Shown: positions 63,237 through 64,000 of the stretch, in pieces
How the letters are laid out: the number at the start of each line of letters is the position of its first letter
How positions within the stretch are numbered: the stretch's first letter is position 1
Source: Gracilaria vermiculophylla
Taxonomy: Eukaryota > Rhodophyta > Florideophyceae > Gracilariales > Gracilariaceae
Direction: 5' to 3'
Assembly: GCA_019155205.2 (NCBI GenBank)
Contig: JAHNZQ020000004.1
Span: forward strand, 4,778,484-4,842,483
Length of the DNA: 64,000 nucleotides
Notes under the pieces: model-generated
Seen by the model: only the letters and a program-made list of their open reading frames with translations
The model's database searches: none
What the model was told of the DNA's origin: nothing
Translations under genes and position numbers: made by a program

Positions 63237-64000
63237 TTTGGGTTGCATGGGGGTGGGGCCGCTGGCCGCTGCGCGGCCAGCGCCATTTCGAGCCCTCTAA
63301 CTAGCGTTTAGTGAGCAAAGAACTTGCTCTAAACTTGAAACTAGCGAATTGCGGTACTATGGATGGAGAGCAATAGAAAAAAAGAAGGAGTGATTTCCAA
63401 AAAATATTTTTTTTTGCTTGCCAACCACCGCGAACTAGCAGAATCTAGCGTTTTCGTAGTTTTTTTGAGTGATTCCCTAACAAACTTGCAATATAGCACC
63501 CTTATTTAGCATTCCGAGAACAGCGACGATGACAGAACCTCTGACAAAATATGGGCCTGTGCCCAATTCTGGTCGATTTATGTCACGGGCAGGATTCGAT
63601 AATATTTTGAGCAACATCCGGATCAGTTCATTGTCCGCATGGTCGGAGGTTCTCGAATCTCATTCGCCTTGGTCAGTTATAAGTGGGTCTGTTGACTCTA
63701 TCAACGCGCATCGCGCTCGGTAAGTCACCCTATCTGACAACATCTGTGGTGACGAAAGTATGTCCAAAATGATGCGGCTTGGGCGGGAACTGGATCGATA
63801 TAGGACCTTCACACTACGTCGCTCCTGATAGAAAGCCTAATCACGAATGTGAAATCCGAACTGCGGCGTGCAGAATGAGCGGCATGATGCTGCAACTAAA
63901 GATTGTCACTTGGTCAACAAGCTTGGATTTTTGTGATTTGGAAGATGCATTTAGCTCATCTGGTACAGCTACCCTACGCTTAGTCATGCACTGGCTGAGG

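Larger units (their letters stand above)
62474..63528. other. Insertion within the piggyBac-like gene
   Basis: AT-rich sequence with palindromes (listed separately) and repeated CTAGC strings, pyrimidine-rich DNA around 62960-63130, and the assembly gap. No coding evidence. Confidence 0.5.
62177..63985 (+). pseudogene. piggyBac-like transposase, interrupted and frameshifted
   Basis: The N-terminal part 62177-62473 (YVFLMYTFPLMHLSTIVRLA ... VEILRFFGVLIMITIYKV) matches the start of the DDE_Tnp_1_7 family. About 1,055 bp of AT-rich palindromic DNA plus the N gap follow. The family resumes at 63529 with YGPVPNSGRFMSRAGFDNIL and PWSVISGSVDSINAHR. Then comes ICGDESMSK, carrying the first catalytic Asp, and in a shifted frame GLGGNWIDIGPSHYVAPDRK and ECEIRTAACRMSGMMLQLK, to the window edge. 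At least two shifts and an insertion make it inactive. Confidence 0.78.

Overview
The window looks like nuclear DNA of a unicellular or simple mesophilic red alga (Rhodophyta). The main evidence is a phycobilisome linker gene (22211-23692) with its own N-terminal transit peptide, which means phycobilisomes built by a nucleus-encoded linker. Alongside it lie typical eukaryotic genes (APC1, UPF1, NAA35, TFIIA, POP5, ubiquitin-L40) and bacterial-type organelle genes (TypA/BipA, EF-Ts, Era, FabG). Introns are few and short: seven were placed, about 49 to 115 nt, all GT..AG. The species cannot be named from the sequence alone.

Region 1 to about 43.1 kb is a dense gene region. Genes mostly alternate in convergent and divergent pairs: WDR33 > < NAA35, TFIIB-like > < APC1, TypA > < POP5, EF-Ts >, secreted protein > < linker, FabG >, VOC protein >, TFIIA > < serine acetyltransferase, < LTA4H-like peptidase, START > < bromodomain protein, < ubiquitin-L40, Era > < TLDc-like protein, UPF1 >. 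Some convergent stops are only 33-40 bp apart. RNA polymerase II and mRNA functions are well represented (WDR33/Pfs2, TFIIB-like, TFIIA, UPF1, bromodomain reader), as is organelle translation (TypA, EF-Ts, Era). The left edge is unusual. A WDR33/Pfs2 gene with extreme GC-rich codon use sits between a roughly 90-nt poly-C tract and a 159-bp tandem repeat array. The array supplies the gene's last codons and stop, and also fills the space up to the NAA35 stop.

Region about 44.3 kb to the end is a transposon graveyard. A Ty3/gypsy element on the minus strand (418-bp LTRs at 44354-44771 and 52779-53196) is broken by many stops and has a dead PIF/Harbinger element nested in it. Eighty bp further on is a Ty1/copia element on the plus strand (53277-58360, LTRs about 290 bp, clear polypurine tract). 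It carries a Tudor-like segment between integrase and reverse transcriptase. After that come an unassigned gag-like reading frame (60921-61760) and a piggyBac-like transposase pseudogene that is split by palindromic AT-rich DNA and a 100-N assembly gap and runs off the right end.

The most rewarding points are: the WDR33 gene whose C-terminus is made of satellite repeat; a TFIIB-family gene whose zinc ribbon is only recovered by splicing two small upstream exons and whose first cyclin fold holds a large acidic insertion; a bromodomain protein with an RFTS-like N-terminus and CFP1-like C-terminus; and the copia element with a possible chromatin-reading module.
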